Shown here piece by piece: positions 10,674 through 22,095 of a stretch of 64,000 bases of DNA. Source of the stretch: Lodderomyces elongisporus (Eukaryota; Ascomycota; Pichiomycetes; Serinales; Debaryomycetaceae); assembly GCF_030384665.1 (NCBI RefSeq), contig NC_083675.1:492001-556000 (forward strand), given 5' to 3'. The notes under the pieces are model-generated. The model did not search any database, was not told the DNA's origin, and saw only the letters and a list, made by a program, of their open reading frames with translations. The stretch's first letter is position 1. Each line of letters starts with the position of its first letter. The position numbers and the translations under genes are program-made.

Positions 10674-12662
10674 ATGTGGATCGTTCCAACAATTTGCAAC
10701 ACATTCATTCTATTGCTATCACTCCTAGGGATCCAATACCACTTGAACATTTTCAAATATCCACTCTACCTCACAATCCCATTAACATTAGGTGTATACA
10801 TTCCATTATCAATCATCTTTACCCTACCCACCGACTATGTGCTACACAACATCAAAGCCACTGATAAATTATCCTGGATCAATATGCCAGACAAGGTGAT
10901 TCTATACATTTGGAAGTCCAACTACTGGACCACATTTATCCTCACCTGGTTGATCTTACCAATGTTGCTAGAGTATTACAGATCGGGACACAAGGATACT
11001 ATCCGCAAGATCAAGGACTCAATCCGAGAAAATATCAAGTTCCAACTCATTATGCTCGGTGTCTCGCTCATAGGGTTGATTTACCTTCTCATTGAAGTAA
11101 AGTTGAGTTTCAACCACTTGAAGTTGATGGTAATTGCATTGTCGCATATATACACACTCATATTGGCTACATGGCTTATGGGACACGGCTTAACCAACAT
11201 TCCACGAAACAAGTGGATACAGGGCTCTGTTATTCTGAACTTGAACCACAACTACTTGAGAGTTCCAAAACTCGTGGACGAATTGGAAGACACAAAAATC
11301 TCATTTAGAGAGGATGTACTCAAGGTGATTGTCCTAAAGCAAAACTATACATCGTCATCAGAGGAAGACTTTCAATTTAGAGACTGGATCATCAAGTTGT
11401 ACGACTCAATACCGGGAGATATCAAAGAGCACGTGGAAAAACAGTACCTTCACGATAATACCACCATTGACAGAGACCAGCTCACAGAACAGTATATGAC
11501 AAAATTGAACGCGCTGTTTAAAATGAATTTGCATAGACTAATTGGATACCAGTCTGAATTCAACAGACTTGTTTCCAAGATCATACGTCTCGAAGATGTT
11601 CTCAATGCTGTGTCGACGAGGGAGTTGCGATTTAGAGTGGACAATTACCGTGTATTGTGGTCACCTAAATTCAACTTTATTTATTGGACATACATCCAGC
11701 CATGGGCAAACAGAATATGGTCGATTGTACTTGCCACAATCTCCTTGATCATCTTGCAATCAGAGTTTTTCCATTCAACAAAACTATCATTGCTCAACGT
11801 CTTGATCTACACTACAGGCATGAACAAGTACCCCTTGTTACAATTTGTCGTGTCCTCGTGCATATTCTCTTACATGCTCTTTGCAGCGCTCAATTCCTTG
11901 ACCCAGCTCAAGATTTTCAACATGTATCACTTGATCCCAAGAAACTCGGACCCTGTGCTGGCATGTTGGTATGTGATGTATATTGCGAGATTGACCATCC
12001 CATTGAGTTACAATTTCATTACACTTTTCGTCAGTCGAGAGTCAATCTTTGAGACATGGTATGGTGAGTCTGTTCATTTAACAGGTCTTTTCAATTTGTT
12101 GAACAACTGGATTCCCAGATTGATCTTGATCCCAGTGCTCTTGACATTTTTCCATGTTTATGATAAGTTGAAGAAAAAATTGGGATTCGGAAGCGACTTT
12201 GATGCATGGATTTTATTCGACGAAGACAACGAGGCCCAAGATGATAATGATTTGGGCAAGCGATCTGATTTGCTTATAGTTGAAGCCAAGAGGATTATTG
12301 CGAGAGAAATGACAAAAAGAGAACAACAATTGCGTCCATTCCACTTGACCAACAATTCTGCTGCCGACGAGATTGACCCAGCAGATATCAACTATGAGCG
12401 CAATAGACGGCAATTTACCGAGAGCATCAACAATCGTATTGATAGTATTCCTTTTGAAAATGTGGAGGACGAAGAATCGATATATTACAACGGCACGGTG
12501 AATGCACCGCAAAATGGATTCTGGGGAAGAGTCAGCAACACTGTGAATGGAATACTTGGAAGAGACCAGAGGGGGTTTGGCCTGCAAAGACGGCCATACA
12601 CTGATGAGCCATTGGATGATTTCAACTATGACGACGATGCTCGTGAGAATCCTACATTATAG
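10674..12662 (+). CDS. LMBR1-like multi-pass membrane protein
   Basis: A 662-residue polytopic protein. Hydrophobic segments are visible at about residues 3-23, 28-50, 82-102, 119-138, 147-169, 355-375, 388-410, 430-452 and 475-495, i.e. roughly nine spans. The first 60 residues carry the LMBR1-type pattern of two close helices ending in LPTDYVLHN. A cytosolic loop (~185-340) is helical. The tail (from ~500) is hydrophilic with acidic stretches. The family is widespread in eukaryotes; members include lipocalin-receptor-like and lysosomal cobalamin-export proteins, but the role of the fungal member is not established. The ATG at 10674 places the first helix directly at the N-terminus. Confidence 0.8.
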   Translation: MWIVPTICNTFILLLSLLGIQYHLNIFKYPLYLTIPLTLGVYIPLSIIFTLPTDYVLHNIKATDKLSWINMPDKVILYIWKSNYWTTFILTWLILPMLLEYYRSGHKDTIRKIKDSIRENIKFQLIMLGVSLIGLIYLLIEVKLSFNHLKLMVIALSHIYTLILATWLMGHGLTNIPRNKWIQGSVILNLNHNYLRVPKLVDELEDTKISFREDVLKVIVLKQNYTSSSEEDFQFRDWIIKLYDSIPGDIKEHVEKQYLHDNTTIDRDQLTEQYMTKLNALFKMNLHRLIGYQSEFNRLVSKIIRLEDVLNAVSTRELRFRVDNYRVLWSPKFNFIYWTYIQPWANRIWSIVLATISLIILQSEFFHSTKLSLLNVLIYTTGMNKYPLLQFVVSSCIFSYMLFAALNSLTQLKIFNMYHLIPRNSDPVLACWYVMYIARLTIPLSYNFITLFVSRESIFETWYGESVHLTGLFNLLNNWIPRLILIPVLLTFFHVYDKLKKKLGFGSDFDAWILFDEDNEAQDDNDLGKRSDLLIVEAKRIIAREMTKREQQLRPFHLTNNSAADEIDPADINYERNRRQFTESINNRIDSIPFENVEDEESIYYNGTVNAPQNGFWGRVSNTVNGILGRDQRGFGLQRRPYTDEPLDDFNYDDDARENPTL

Positions 12663-13281
12663 ACCATGCATAGCGACCTTTAAGTTTCCTCGACACCCTG
12701 ACTCCCGATTTGCTTACAAACTTATTGTTTTTAGTATTGCCTTTAGATAGCAGTTTTAATTTTTTGAAATAAAAAACATTTGTTGATATGCTTGTAACTC
12801 TTTTTTTGCCTCTTCTAGTTTTTCTTTTTTTCTTTTTTCTTTTTTTCCCTTTTTCCTAGTAAAGTAGCAAATGGTCGACTTAAACTTTACCAGTAATGTT
12901 TGTATAGAATGGTTTGTATTCTACCAAAAAATGAGAGAGAGAAGGAAAGGTATGCAAAAGCATGGACATTGATGTCCGCGTGCGGCACAAAAAAGAGGGA
13001 GATCAAGAGAGAAGAAATTAAAAAAAAAAAAAAAAAGAGAGAGAGAGAATACCTGTCAATATTTTAAATGTGCGGGGCGAAGAAGGAGGGGTACTGAAAG
13101 AGAGACTCGTGTTTCCGATAAGGAGCAAACGTAGCACCCGTTGAAACGCCAATTTTATCAATAATCCCGGGTGGTGGTGGTTGTTTTTTTTTTTTTTTTT
13201 TTGCTTTTTCAAATTTTATTTTCCACAAACTACACTTTGCTTTCCACGTCTTCATTCGCTTCATTATCAATTTTTTGAATA
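12663..13281. other. intergenic, no gene seen
   Basis: Between two genes in the same orientation. Holds T-rich tracts (~12797-12850), a 17-A run at ~13020-13036 and a 20-T run at ~13184-13203 just upstream of the phosphatase. No supported ORF or RNA gene. Confidence 0.6.
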
Positions 13282-14613
13282 ATGTCAAGTAGGTTTCTTA
13301 GTCGGCCTCACAGTGTGTACAAGCATGGACTATTTTCGAATCACAGACATCTATCCGATTCTGTTGTGTTTACTGCAGTAGATAGGTCTCCAAATTTACC
13401 ACTTGCAACTACACAACCTTTGAAGCAAGGAAAGCTCCGGGTTCCTCTCCTCAAATCGCCGTCGCATTTGGGCCACTTCACTAGTCGAGTCAATCGCCCT
13501 TACAATGAGGACAAGTACAGTGCCAAGGTTCTCAACATCAATGGTCAAGAGATTATCAACTTTAACATCTTTGATGGACATGGGGGAGATGAGTGCAGTA
13601 CTTTTCTTGCTGAGAATTTGTCGGCAAGTGTTGAAGCTTATGTAAATGGAAAAAGCGATATAGGTGAAGGCAAAGAAGAATTGGTAAAGAAATATGCAAA
13701 GAATGTTGGAGGGTACTGGAAACGATGGTACAAGCATCGTGAGAAGGCATTCACAGCCTGGAATAAGAACAAAATTAACCTCAAGCACTTTGAAAAAGAA
13801 CTAGAAAAAGTGGATTTGAATCTTCGAATACCATTGAGTTATCTCGCGCTTGACTATGACTTTTGTTCGAGCACGCCAAAGTCGGGATCTACATGTACAT
13901 CAGCATTCTTGCAGACTATATATACAAATCAAACCCTGCAATTTCAACCATTTTACGAAAACTTTTATTTCAACAGGAAAACCATTTCCTTATTGACCAT
14001 AGCACATATTGGAGACACGCGTGCCATTCTCGTGGACAAAAACGGACTTGCCAATGGTCTCACTGCAGACCACCATCCTCTGGACCCCGAGGAATCTCAA
14101 CGTTTGCGTAGATATGCAGCCAATTTCTTTATGGCAGACTCTTTTGGGGAAGAGCGGTTTATTGCATTGGCCAATACTCGTGCATTTGGCGACGTTGATT
14201 ATAAGGAGGTTGGTGTGACAGCAGAGCCGGACTTTGCCCAGTTTGTTATTGGTGACTCGCATGAAATCAATACGCACCTCACGGATGAGGAAATCAAAAA
14301 GTATACCGTTGGTGGATTGGGAGGCGATGAGTGCTTCTTGATATTGTGCAGCGATGGGGTTACCAATGTGCTCACTGACCAGGAGATTGCAGACATTGTC
14401 ATGACTACCTATAGAATGAGCGGACACTCGAAAGCATCCCCACAGAAATGTGCAAACGAAGTAGTCAAGTTTGTTGAATATGTTGGAGGTGATGACAATG
14501 CAACAGTTTTGGTAGTAAGGTTGAATGGATGGGGGCAATGGCCTAATATAGACAGAACTGGGGAGTTGAGACAAAGCAGGTTGGATTACAACCCAAGACG
14601 AGGCAGCGGGTAG
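13282..14613 (+). CDS. PTC6: mitochondrial PP2C-type protein phosphatase (Ptc6/Aup1-like)
   Basis: A 443-residue PP2C-family Ser/Thr phosphatase, the same length as S. cerevisiae Ptc6 (442). The N-terminus is rich in Arg/Ser/His with few acidic residues, as expected for a matrix targeting sequence. PP2C motifs appear in order: RxxNEDKY (~72-78), FDGHGGDE (~96-103, metal-binding Asp), a long insert, AHIGDTRAIL (~241), LTADHHP, FGDVDYK, CSDGVTNVL (~356) and GGDDNATVLVV (~402). Ptc6 acts in mitochondria on pyruvate dehydrogenase and in mitophagy; those roles are inferred from the family. Ptc5 is the main alternative, but the length and short N-terminus favour Ptc6. Confidence 0.85.
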   Translation: MSSRFLSRPHSVYKHGLFSNHRHLSDSVVFTAVDRSPNLPLATTQPLKQGKLRVPLLKSPSHLGHFTSRVNRPYNEDKYSAKVLNINGQEIINFNIFDGHGGDECSTFLAENLSASVEAYVNGKSDIGEGKEELVKKYAKNVGGYWKRWYKHREKAFTAWNKNKINLKHFEKELEKVDLNLRIPLSYLALDYDFCSSTPKSGSTCTSAFLQTIYTNQTLQFQPFYENFYFNRKTISLLTIAHIGDTRAILVDKNGLANGLTADHHPLDPEESQRLRRYAANFFMADSFGEERFIALANTRAFGDVDYKEVGVTAEPDFAQFVIGDSHEINTHLTDEEIKKYTVGGLGGDECFLILCSDGVTNVLTDQEIADIVMTTYRMSGHSKASPQKCANEVVKFVEYVGGDDNATVLVVRLNGWGQWPNIDRTGELRQSRLDYNPRRGSG

Positions 14614-15010
14614 AGGAGAGATATAAAGTGAACTGAGCTGGTGCTCTAGAGTTAAAGATAGATTGAAAGTTAGCTAGAGCAAGGCTAGGTCTTATTATAG
14701 TAATAAGCTTAGAATGTAAAGATAGCCAAATAAAACCCAATGGGGTCACATTCCAATAAGAACATGGCATGGCCATTTTTTGCTTTTTGCTTTTACAAAA
14801 CTGCACCAGTTGCACAGTCCAATAAAACTTTTCGATTTAACTCTATTCCTATATTCATACTCATGTTCCGGAATATACCTGTATATATACAATATTTGTT
14901 TTTTCTTTTCATCTCCATATCTTGTGTTCTCTATGCAAATGTGCATGAAAAGTATCCATTTCGTTTCCTAGTCCACTTTCATTCCCCAACTTAATATGTA
15001 TTGCAATCCA
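14614..15010. other. intergenic between convergent genes
   Basis: 3' flanks of the phosphatase (+) and uS19m (-). AT-rich, with no supported gene. Confidence 0.6.
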
Positions 15011-15283
15011 TTAATTCTTGGAGTACTTGTAAACGAATCTCTTTCTCGTGGGTGCAAACTCTCCTAACCTACAACCAACCATATCGTCTCTTATCTCCAC
15101 TTCGACGTAGTCCTTACCATTATGAATCTCAAATTTCAATCCAACAAATTGTGGGATGATGGTACAGCTTCGTGCTTTTGTCCTGATTGGGATATTGTGT
15201 TTGACGGCTTTCGCAATGGGAAGAGGCACAATGTGTGGTCCCTTCCACACAGACCTTCCTAGACTTCTTACAGTTGGGTGCAT
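15011..15283 (-). CDS. RSM19: mitochondrial ribosomal protein uS19m
   Basis: A 90-residue protein matching the S19 family over its whole length: [13 protein letters not shown] near the start, then [16 protein letters not shown], the [13 protein letters not shown] core, [14 protein letters not shown] and a short basic tail. The S19 signature is the NGKxxxxVxI...MVGxxLGEFxxTR pattern. Yeast Rsm19 is 91 aa. It belongs to the head of the small mitochondrial ribosomal subunit. It is divergent from DBP6. The ATG at 15283 gives an N-terminus that aligns without a cleavable presequence. Confidence 0.95.
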   Translation of the reverse strand: MHPTVRSLGRSVWKGPHIVPLPIAKAVKHNIPIRTKARSCTIIPQFVGLKFEIHNGKDYVEVEIRDDMVGCRLGEFAPTRKRFVYKYSKN

Positions 15284-16104
15284 TTGAAGTTGTATAAGGT
15301 TTTAAAGTGTTGCGGTGTTGGGGGTGTTGGGGGTGTTGGATTGTAAATGTTTTGAGATGTTGGTGGTGACAGAGTTATCTTGATTTATCCAGTTCTTTAG
15401 TATTTTTCACTGTGATCTTTCTATTTCATTCTGCGGATGAAGAGAGAGAGAGAGAGAAAAAAAAATCAAAAAAAAAAACAAAAATATCGAGTATTAGAAG
15501 CAAGACGAGTGAACAAAAGCTTGTTACTACAACGAGACTGGATGTTATACCTGATGCAAACATGGGGACAAGTTGGTTTTTTTGACTACAGCTACGGGTG
15601 TATTTACCAGAATCACTCGGTAGTTTTGTTTAATTTCTGTATTTTGTTTTTTGTTTTTTGTTTCTTGTTTTTTGCTCGTTTATTTCTTTTACAGATAATG
15701 AGTAGACACTATGTGTGAACAGCCAAATCTTGATTCCATTTTTTTACACATTGGCTTTGTGAAAGATATCTCCTGACACACCGACTTTATATATTGATAG
15801 TAAAAATTTAATTTGGAGGGTAAAGAGAAGATACGCTGGTGTATAGAAAAACGAGTACCAACCCTCTTTCCGTTATTCTTCCAACCTTTTTTGCCTCTGG
15901 TGTTCCCTTGTGGCTTTACAACTCGTGAAAGAATTTATTGCTATGATACTGTGGTAAGTAGTGTAAAAGCTAGGCGCGCCAGAACCAGGTGAGAAATCCA
16001 TGTGGTATCCAGATAATTTTTTGACACAAAGATGCGCAGAGAGATTCTTGCAAACAAAGAATGAGATGCCCTACATACCATATCAACTATAACACAGTAA
16101 CCCA
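15284..16104. other. divergent intergenic region (RSM19 / DBP6)
   Basis: Shared upstream region. It contains GTGTTGGGG repeats at 15315-15340, an AG repeat at 15440-15458 and a TTTTGTTTTT-type tract at 15640-15690. A 93-codon frame at 15437-15718 is low-complexity and shows no domain. An AscI-like palindrome GGCGCGCC lies at ~15973. Confidence 0.6.
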
Positions 16105-16369
16105 ATGTTTGGCGTGCGTTATGATCCAGAGGAGAGTCTGCTGACTCCGACTTTATATCACAATGGTAGGTTTCTGCCGAACTTGAAGAAACGAAAGCGC
16201 AGAGTTCAGGACCATGATGTTGATGATGATGATGTTGTTGTTTTTGATAATGACAAGGATGAAGAAGAAATGAACAAGGAGAAGAAAGAGGAGGAAGAGG
16301 AAGAGGAGGAAGAGGAGGAGGAAACTGATAATAAAAGTGAAAGTGGAAGTGAAAGTGAAAGTGGAAGTG

Positions 16370-16406
<37 letters not shown>

Positions 16407-18111
16407 TGTTGATGGAAAACACATGAAAGAAGAGCTCGAAGACAAGGATGATGCAATGGAGGTGGATACGATAATCGAAGACAACGAGTACAGCGGTAAA
16501 CACAAATCCATATTTGACAAGTTCAAACTGTCAGTAACAAGGACTGTCAATGATGACGTGGTTCATTCAAGCAGAGACGAAGAAGAAGATTTTCAGAAAC
16601 AGAGTGGTAATAGAGAAGAAGAGAAAGGAGAAGGAGAAGAAGAAGAGGTTGTGGAAACACAAGACTTGGCGCCATTGCCGCAACCTCAGTTACCACGGGA
16701 CAGGAAACTAAACTCAAGCACCCAGCATTCTGCAAATCTTGATTGGTTGACAACACCGGAATATATCGCCATTGCTGATACAAAACCTTTCTCCGAGTTT
16801 CCTCTTTCGCCATTCATGCATGAAAACCTAGAGTCTTTAGGATTTGAGAACGCTTTTGCCGTCCAGGTTGGTGTATTGAGCAAATTGTTGCCCGAAATTC
16901 AAGCCAACAAGTTGAGACCTGATGCATTTGGTGATGTGTTGGTGAACGCCTCAACAGGTTCAGGTAAAACTTTAGCGTATTCCATTCCCATAATCGAGAG
17001 TCTCAAGGACAGGGTGGTGCCGCGCGTTAGAGCCATAGTTCTTGTACCAACCAAGCCATTGATCAATCAGGTTAGAGCAACAATGTTACAGTTGGCACTG
17101 GGGACTAATTTGAACATAGTCAGTTTAAAAAACGATATATCAATACGTGAAGAGAGCGAGCGGTTGATAGAGCTGGTTCCGGATGTTGTTATCAGCACTC
17201 CTGGAAGGTTGGTTGAGCATTTGGCGATGGATTCGATATCTCTTTCGAGCTTGAGATACTTAGTTGTGGATGAAGCCGATAGGTTACTTAACCAATCTTT
17301 CCAGAACTGGTCGCAAATTTTAATTAGCAAGATTCATCTGCAACAAGTTTACGATGTTGCCAACGTGTGGAGCTTGAAAGTACAAAAGTTCATATTCTCG
17401 GCAACGCTCACAACAGATGCAGGAAAATTAGCTAGTTTGGATTTTCACAACCCTCGACTCTTGATTGTGAATGACTCTCAAAGGCTTGTTAATGAGCTCT
17501 TTTCAGTGCCGGCAATGCTATCCGAATATAAGCTCAATTTTGGAGTTGCCAAGAGTTCTCTTAAGCCACTTATACTTGCAAAGTTTTTAATTGCTCAGGA
17601 AAAGCTATCGGATGTGTTGGTGTTTACAAAGTCCAACGAGTCCTCCATCAGATTGTGTACCCTCTTGCAAGCCATTTTTGACCGCATATGTCTGCAAGAA
17701 AAAGTGAAGGTTGGTTTCATGAACCTGACCAACAATCGTACCTCACTACGCTCAAAAATCTTGAAGGACTTTACTTCTCAAAAAATCAACATCTTGGTGG
17801 CGACTGACTTGATTGCAAGAGGTCTAGATGTGACATCAATCAAGGATGTTGTCAATTACGACTTGCTGAACTCGTCAAGAGAATATGTGCATAGAGTTGG
17901 AAGAACGGCAAGAGCAAATCAAGCAGGTAATGCGTACAATTTGGTCTTTGGTAAGGGTGAAGAAAAATGGTTCAAGACCATTTCCAGTGAAGTGAGCAGG
18001 AACAATGATGTCAAGGATGTAGAGGTTAATTTGAAGCAACTCATATCTGATGAAGACGAAAAGTTATATCAAGAAGCGTTACAAAGTTTGCAAGACCAAG
18101 TACGAAAGTAG
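16105..18111 (+). CDS. DBP6: DEAD-box RNA helicase Dbp6 (60S ribosome biogenesis)
   Basis: A 668-residue nucleolar helicase needed for early 60S subunit assembly. The N-terminus (~30-200) is very acidic, with an E-rich block and a GESESES-type repeat. The helicase core carries, in order: Q-motif region ([13 protein letters not shown], ~252), motif I ASTGSGKT (~281-288), Ia [13 protein letters not shown], motif II DEAD (~389), motif III SAT (~432), [19 protein letters not shown] and HRVGRTARA (~595). The substitution pattern and the DWLTTPEYI lead-in match Dbp6 rather than other DEAD-box proteins. S. cerevisiae Dbp6 is 629 aa; the extra length is the acidic repeat region. Confidence 0.95.
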
Positions 18112-18633
18112 TACTGCATATTCTGGAACCAAACTTTATGTCTGTCATGTGTAGCTGCAACTATTCTGCCATGTCTCTACTATAATATATACTTTGGTGG
18201 TCAATTTGCAAATAAATAATAGATGAAAATGAAAAAGGAATATGAGGAATGTAAAGGATAATTTGTATTTGCTTAAGCGGTCGTATAAGCCGCACATGAC
18301 CATTACTTTTCTTGCTCCCATATTTCCTCACCACTCACCTTTATCCTCCCCTTTGCTTAGTAAACTCCACAAAACGCAAAGAAAACCAAAGAATAAAAAT
18401 AAAAATAAAAATAAAAAGAAACTTAAAAAGGGAAAAGAATAGGCTGCAAGATTTCAATCCCACCTTTTTTTTTTAAAAAGTATAACCCCGTCTATCACTA
18501 TAAAAATAAGACACACATATATACATTTACAAATTCTATTTTTAACAAGATTAATTATTCTCAATCTCTTTAGCTTACATTCGTCCTTTTCAACTAAAGT
18601 CACCACCACCACCACCGCCATTACCAAAACCAA
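18112..18633. other. intergenic, no gene seen
   Basis: Between DBP6 and RAD26, both rightward. An (AAATAA)-type tract at 18393-18425 and a short ACCACC repeat at 18600-18620 just upstream of the RAD26 ATG are the only features. Confidence 0.6.
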
Positions 18634-21600
18634 ATGTCTACTGATGTACCTCTTGAAGGTGTTCAGGTATTTGATCAAATAGACTTGGAAAAGGATATCA
18701 CAAATAGAGCAAACAAGCTATTGATAATAAAAGATGTGGAGCAAGATGAGAAGAGGTTGGAAAAAGCAACCAAAGACTTGAATACTACCATCAAACATAT
18801 GAACCAACTAACCTCACGGCTATCGCATTCACGAACAAAGATTAGTGAGAAAGGGTATCTCAAGGAGCAGATCAAATGGCTTGAGGAGAATGAGTTTAGT
18901 CCAAGACAAAAGGATCTTGAGGAGATTAAAGCGCGTTTGGAACTGAATAAAAACGCGTTGAGTGAGCTGCATCAGCAACAGGAGCAAACACAAGAACTGC
19001 GAAATCTGGATGGCAAATCTGTTGTAGATGGAGGCGGTCGTATGCCAGATGAGACGGAGCGCGAATACCTTATCAGGATTGGAAAGATTACAGCATTTGG
19101 TAACGAAAACACGTTTGAGCTGGTGGATGATGGCAATGAGAAGCAACAAAGTCACGTCTTTTTAAGAAAGCCAGGATTCGACAATGATATTGAAAAACTA
19201 GACTTTGGGGTTTCTAGTAACGTTGGTGTCAGCGAAAGCGAAAATGAGGATATCAAGAAAGAAGTGGTGGTTAATGAAGAAAAAGGAGAAAGAGGACAAA
19301 AGTCAAAGGATGAGGATGACTTAGATTACCTTCAAGATGATGAAGAAGAAGAAGAAGAAGAAGAAGAAGAAATAATTGAGGAAGAGAATGAAGAAAAGGA
19401 ACTAAGAAATATTGATGATGGAAATGAGGCTCGATATCAGAAACGGCTAGCGGAGTGGGTAAAAAAACGGTCGAGCTTGCGAAGGTCTGGTGAGCATTCC
19501 GATGTGGATTCCAGTGAGCCTGAATGGCGGAAACCACATCCTTCAATCGCTGATGCAAAATTAAACGACACATTTAAACTCCCAGGAGATATATATCCTT
19601 CATTGTTTGACTACCAAAAGACCTGCGTCCAGTGGTTGTGGGAGTTGTATCTGCAGAAAACTGGTGGAATCATCGGTGATGAGATGGGACTCGGAAAGAC
19701 CATCCAGATAATCTCATTTATAGCTGGGTTGCATTACTCGGGCTTATTGGAAAAGCCTGTGCTTGTTGTTGTACCAGCTACTGTTTTAAATCAATGGGTG
19801 AATGAGTTTCATCGTTGGTGGCCACCGTTGAGGTGTGTGATTTTACACAGTATCGGGTCGGGAATGTCCAAAGATAAGAAGATTAGCGAAGAGAAATTAG
19901 AGGAGTTTATGGAGGATTGGGATCCCAAAACATCAAAATCATCATTAAAAGGGATTAAATCACAGATTAACGCAAGGGAGATTTTAGATAAAGTACAGGA
20001 AAAGGGACACGTCCTAGTCACAACTTATGTTGGGTTACGAATGTACTCAAAGTACATATTGCCTAGACAATGGGGATATTGCATACTTGACGAGGGTCAC
20101 AAGATCAGAAACCCTGATTCAGATATTTCATTGACATGTAAACAAATCAAGACAGTCAATCGAGTCATTTTGTCGGGTACCCCAATACAAAATAACCTAA
20201 CAGAGCTTTGGTCATTGTTTGACTTTGTTTTTCCTGGTCGACTAGGTACTTTGCCCGTGTTTGAGCAGCAATTCTCGGTACCCATCAAGATTGGTGGGTA
20301 TGCAAACTCAAACAATTTGCAGGTTAAAACGGCGTACAAATGTGCGGTTGTGTTGAGAGACTTGATATCGCCATACTTGTTGAGACGACTCAAAAAAGAC
20401 GTGGCGCAGGATTTGCCTAAAAAGAATGAGATGGTGTTGTTTGTGAGATTGACAAAAGAACAGCAAGAGCTTTATGAAAAATTTCTTGATAGCGAAGAGA
20501 TGGACTCTATAGTGAAGGGAAAGAGGAACGTATTGGTAGGGGTAGACACGTTGCGAAAGATTTGCAATCACCCGGATTTAATTTATCGTGAAGCTTTAAT
20601 GCACAGAGCAAACTATGGAGATCCATCAAAGTCTGGTAAGATGCAAGTGTTGAAAAACCTTTTGCAGTTGTGGCAGAGCGAAGATCACAAGACATTACTA
20701 TTTTGTCAAACAAGACAGATGTTGGACATTTTGGAAAAGTTTGTTGCCAACTTGCACCTTTTGGGTGATGAATCCAAGAAGTTCAATTACTTACGAATGG
20801 ATGGCAACACACCAATCTCGAGGCGACAGCAGTTGGTGGATACTTTTAATAATTCCCCTGACTTGCATGTCTTTTTGTTGACCACAAAAGTGGGTGGATT
20901 AGGTGTCAATCTTACTGGTGCTGATCGAGTGATTATTTATGACCCAGATTGGAACCCATCAACGGATATCCAGGCTAGAGAAAGAGCGTGGCGATTGGGC
21001 CAGAAAAAAGATATAACAATCTACCGATTAATGACAACCGGTTCCATTGAGGAGAAGATCTATCATCGACAAATCTTCAAGACTTTTTTGCAGAATAAAA
21101 TCCATAAGGATCCAAAACAACGACGACTTTTTAAGAACAGCGATTTGCACGATTTGTTTTCTTTGGGTGATCAAACGGAGCAAGGTACTGAAACCGGTGA
21201 TATGTTTAATGCAGCAACTGAGGAAAAGTATGGTGGATCCAAGATTCGGAAATCAACATCTTTAGTGAAGAAGAAATATAAAAACGATGACGATTTTTAT
21301 CAAGTTGCAAAAATCACTGGAGTATCCAAACTTGACAAATTTGCTGACGGTGAAGATGAGGATCAAGCGAACAACAAGGGCCATAGTGTTACTGGTGGAG
21401 GTAGACGCAGTGCTCGTGCTCTTCGTGATAATGATAATGGTAGTAATAATAATAATAATGATGATGATGATGACAGCAGGTTTATTAAAGGAATCTTTTC
21501 ACAAAGTGGGGTTCATAGTACCATTAAGCACGATGATATAGTGAACTCCAACGACCACGAAGTTAGTATTGTTGAACAAGAAGCAAACAAGTATGCAAGC

Positions 21601-22095
21601 CAAGCTGTAGCAGCTTTGAAGGAGTCTAGACAAAATGCTAGAAAGACAAAGATTGGTACACCAACATGGACAGGACGATTTGGTAGTGCTGGAAAATTGC
21701 AGGGATCGCCCTTTGGCGGTGTAAAGAAAAGGAAAATCAACGGTCGGCAGTCGTCAGCATCGGCAACACCACCACAACCACAACCACAACCACCACCATC
21801 ATCATCATCATCAGCCACTATTCTTGAAAACTTGAGAAAAGTGAATGGTTTAAAGCAGAAAGGTCATAACGATAAGGAAAGTTTGAATCGACAGAAGATG
21901 GTGGAGAAGTTAATCACTTATTTGGGGAACCAAGAAGAACATTTTAGCACGTCAAATGCAATTATCAAAGGCAACAATCTCAAGTTGGTTTCAGATGACG
22001 ATATGATTTTGATCAGATCGATGTTGAGGGAAATCGCTGATTGGGATGGTGTGAAAAAAGGTTGGAAGTTGAAAGAACAGTTTGTAAATGTATAA
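18634..22095 (+). CDS. RAD26: Rad26/CSB-type Snf2 ATPase (transcription-coupled repair)
   Basis: A 1153-residue Snf2-family DNA translocase of the Rad26/ERCC6 group, which acts on RNA polymerase II stalled at DNA damage. The N-terminus is coiled-coil-like (~15-130) followed by an acidic block (~215-260). The ATPase lobes carry FDYQKTCVQWLWEL (~326), motif I DEMGLGKT (~347), motif II DEGH (~486), SGTPIQNNL, LLRRLKKDV, the FCQTRQMLD segment, LRMDGNTPISRRQ, VGGLGVNLTGADRVI, DPDWNPSTDIQARERAWRLGQ (~770) and ITIYRLMTTGSIEEKIYHRQ. These are characteristic of Rad26. S. cerevisiae Rad26 is 1085 aa. The C-terminal region holds D/N and PQ repeats and a basic stretch. Confidence 0.96.
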   Translation: MSTDVPLEGVQVFDQIDLEKDITNRANKLLIIKDVEQDEKRLEKATKDLNTTIKHMNQLTSRLSHSRTKISEKGYLKEQIKWLEENEFSPRQKDLEEIKARLELNKNALSELHQQQEQTQELRNLDGKSVVDGGGRMPDETEREYLIRIGKITAFGNENTFELVDDGNEKQQSHVFLRKPGFDNDIEKLDFGVSSNVGVSESENEDIKKEVVVNEEKGERGQKSKDEDDLDYLQDDEEEEEEEEEEIIEEENEEKELRNIDDGNEARYQKRLAEWVKKRSSLRRSGEHSDVDSSEPEWRKPHPSIADAKLNDTFKLPGDIYPSLFDYQKTCVQWLWELYLQKTGGIIGDEMGLGKTIQIISFIAGLHYSGLLEKPVLVVVPATVLNQWVNEFHRWWPPLRCVILHSIGSGMSKDKKISEEKLEEFMEDWDPKTSKSSLKGIKSQINAREILDKVQEKGHVLVTTYVGLRMYSKYILPRQWGYCILDEGHKIRNPDSDISLTCKQIKTVNRVILSGTPIQNNLTELWSLFDFVFPGRLGTLPVFEQQFSVPIKIGGYANSNNLQVKTAYKCAVVLRDLISPYLLRRLKKDVAQDLPKKNEMVLFVRLTKEQQELYEKFLDSEEMDSIVKGKRNVLVGVDTLRKICNHPDLIYREALMHRANYGDPSKSGKMQVLKNLLQLWQSEDHKTLLFCQTRQMLDILEKFVANLHLLGDESKKFNYLRMDGNTPISRRQQLVDTFNNSPDLHVFLLTTKVGGLGVNLTGADRVIIYDPDWNPSTDIQARERAWRLGQKKDITIYRLMTTGSIEEKIYHRQIFKTFLQNKIHKDPKQRRLFKNSDLHDLFSLGDQTEQGTETGDMFNAATEEKYGGSKIRKSTSLVKKKYKNDDDFYQVAKITGVSKLDKFADGEDEDQANNKGHSVTGGGRRSARALRDNDNGSNNNNNDDDDDSRFIKGIFSQSGVHSTIKHDDIVNSNDHEVSIVEQEANKYASQAVAALKESRQNARKTKIGTPTWTGRFGSAGKLQGSPFGGVKKRKINGRQSSASATPPQPQPQPPPSSSSSATILENLRKVNGLKQKGHNDKESLNRQKMVEKLITYLGNQEEHFSTSNAIIKGNNLKLVSDDDMILIRSMLREIADWDGVKKGWKLKEQFVNV

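Noticed and set aside
15437..15718. 93-codon frame between RSM19 and DBP6
   Set aside because: Built of AG and TTTTG repeats; no domain or homolog recognised.
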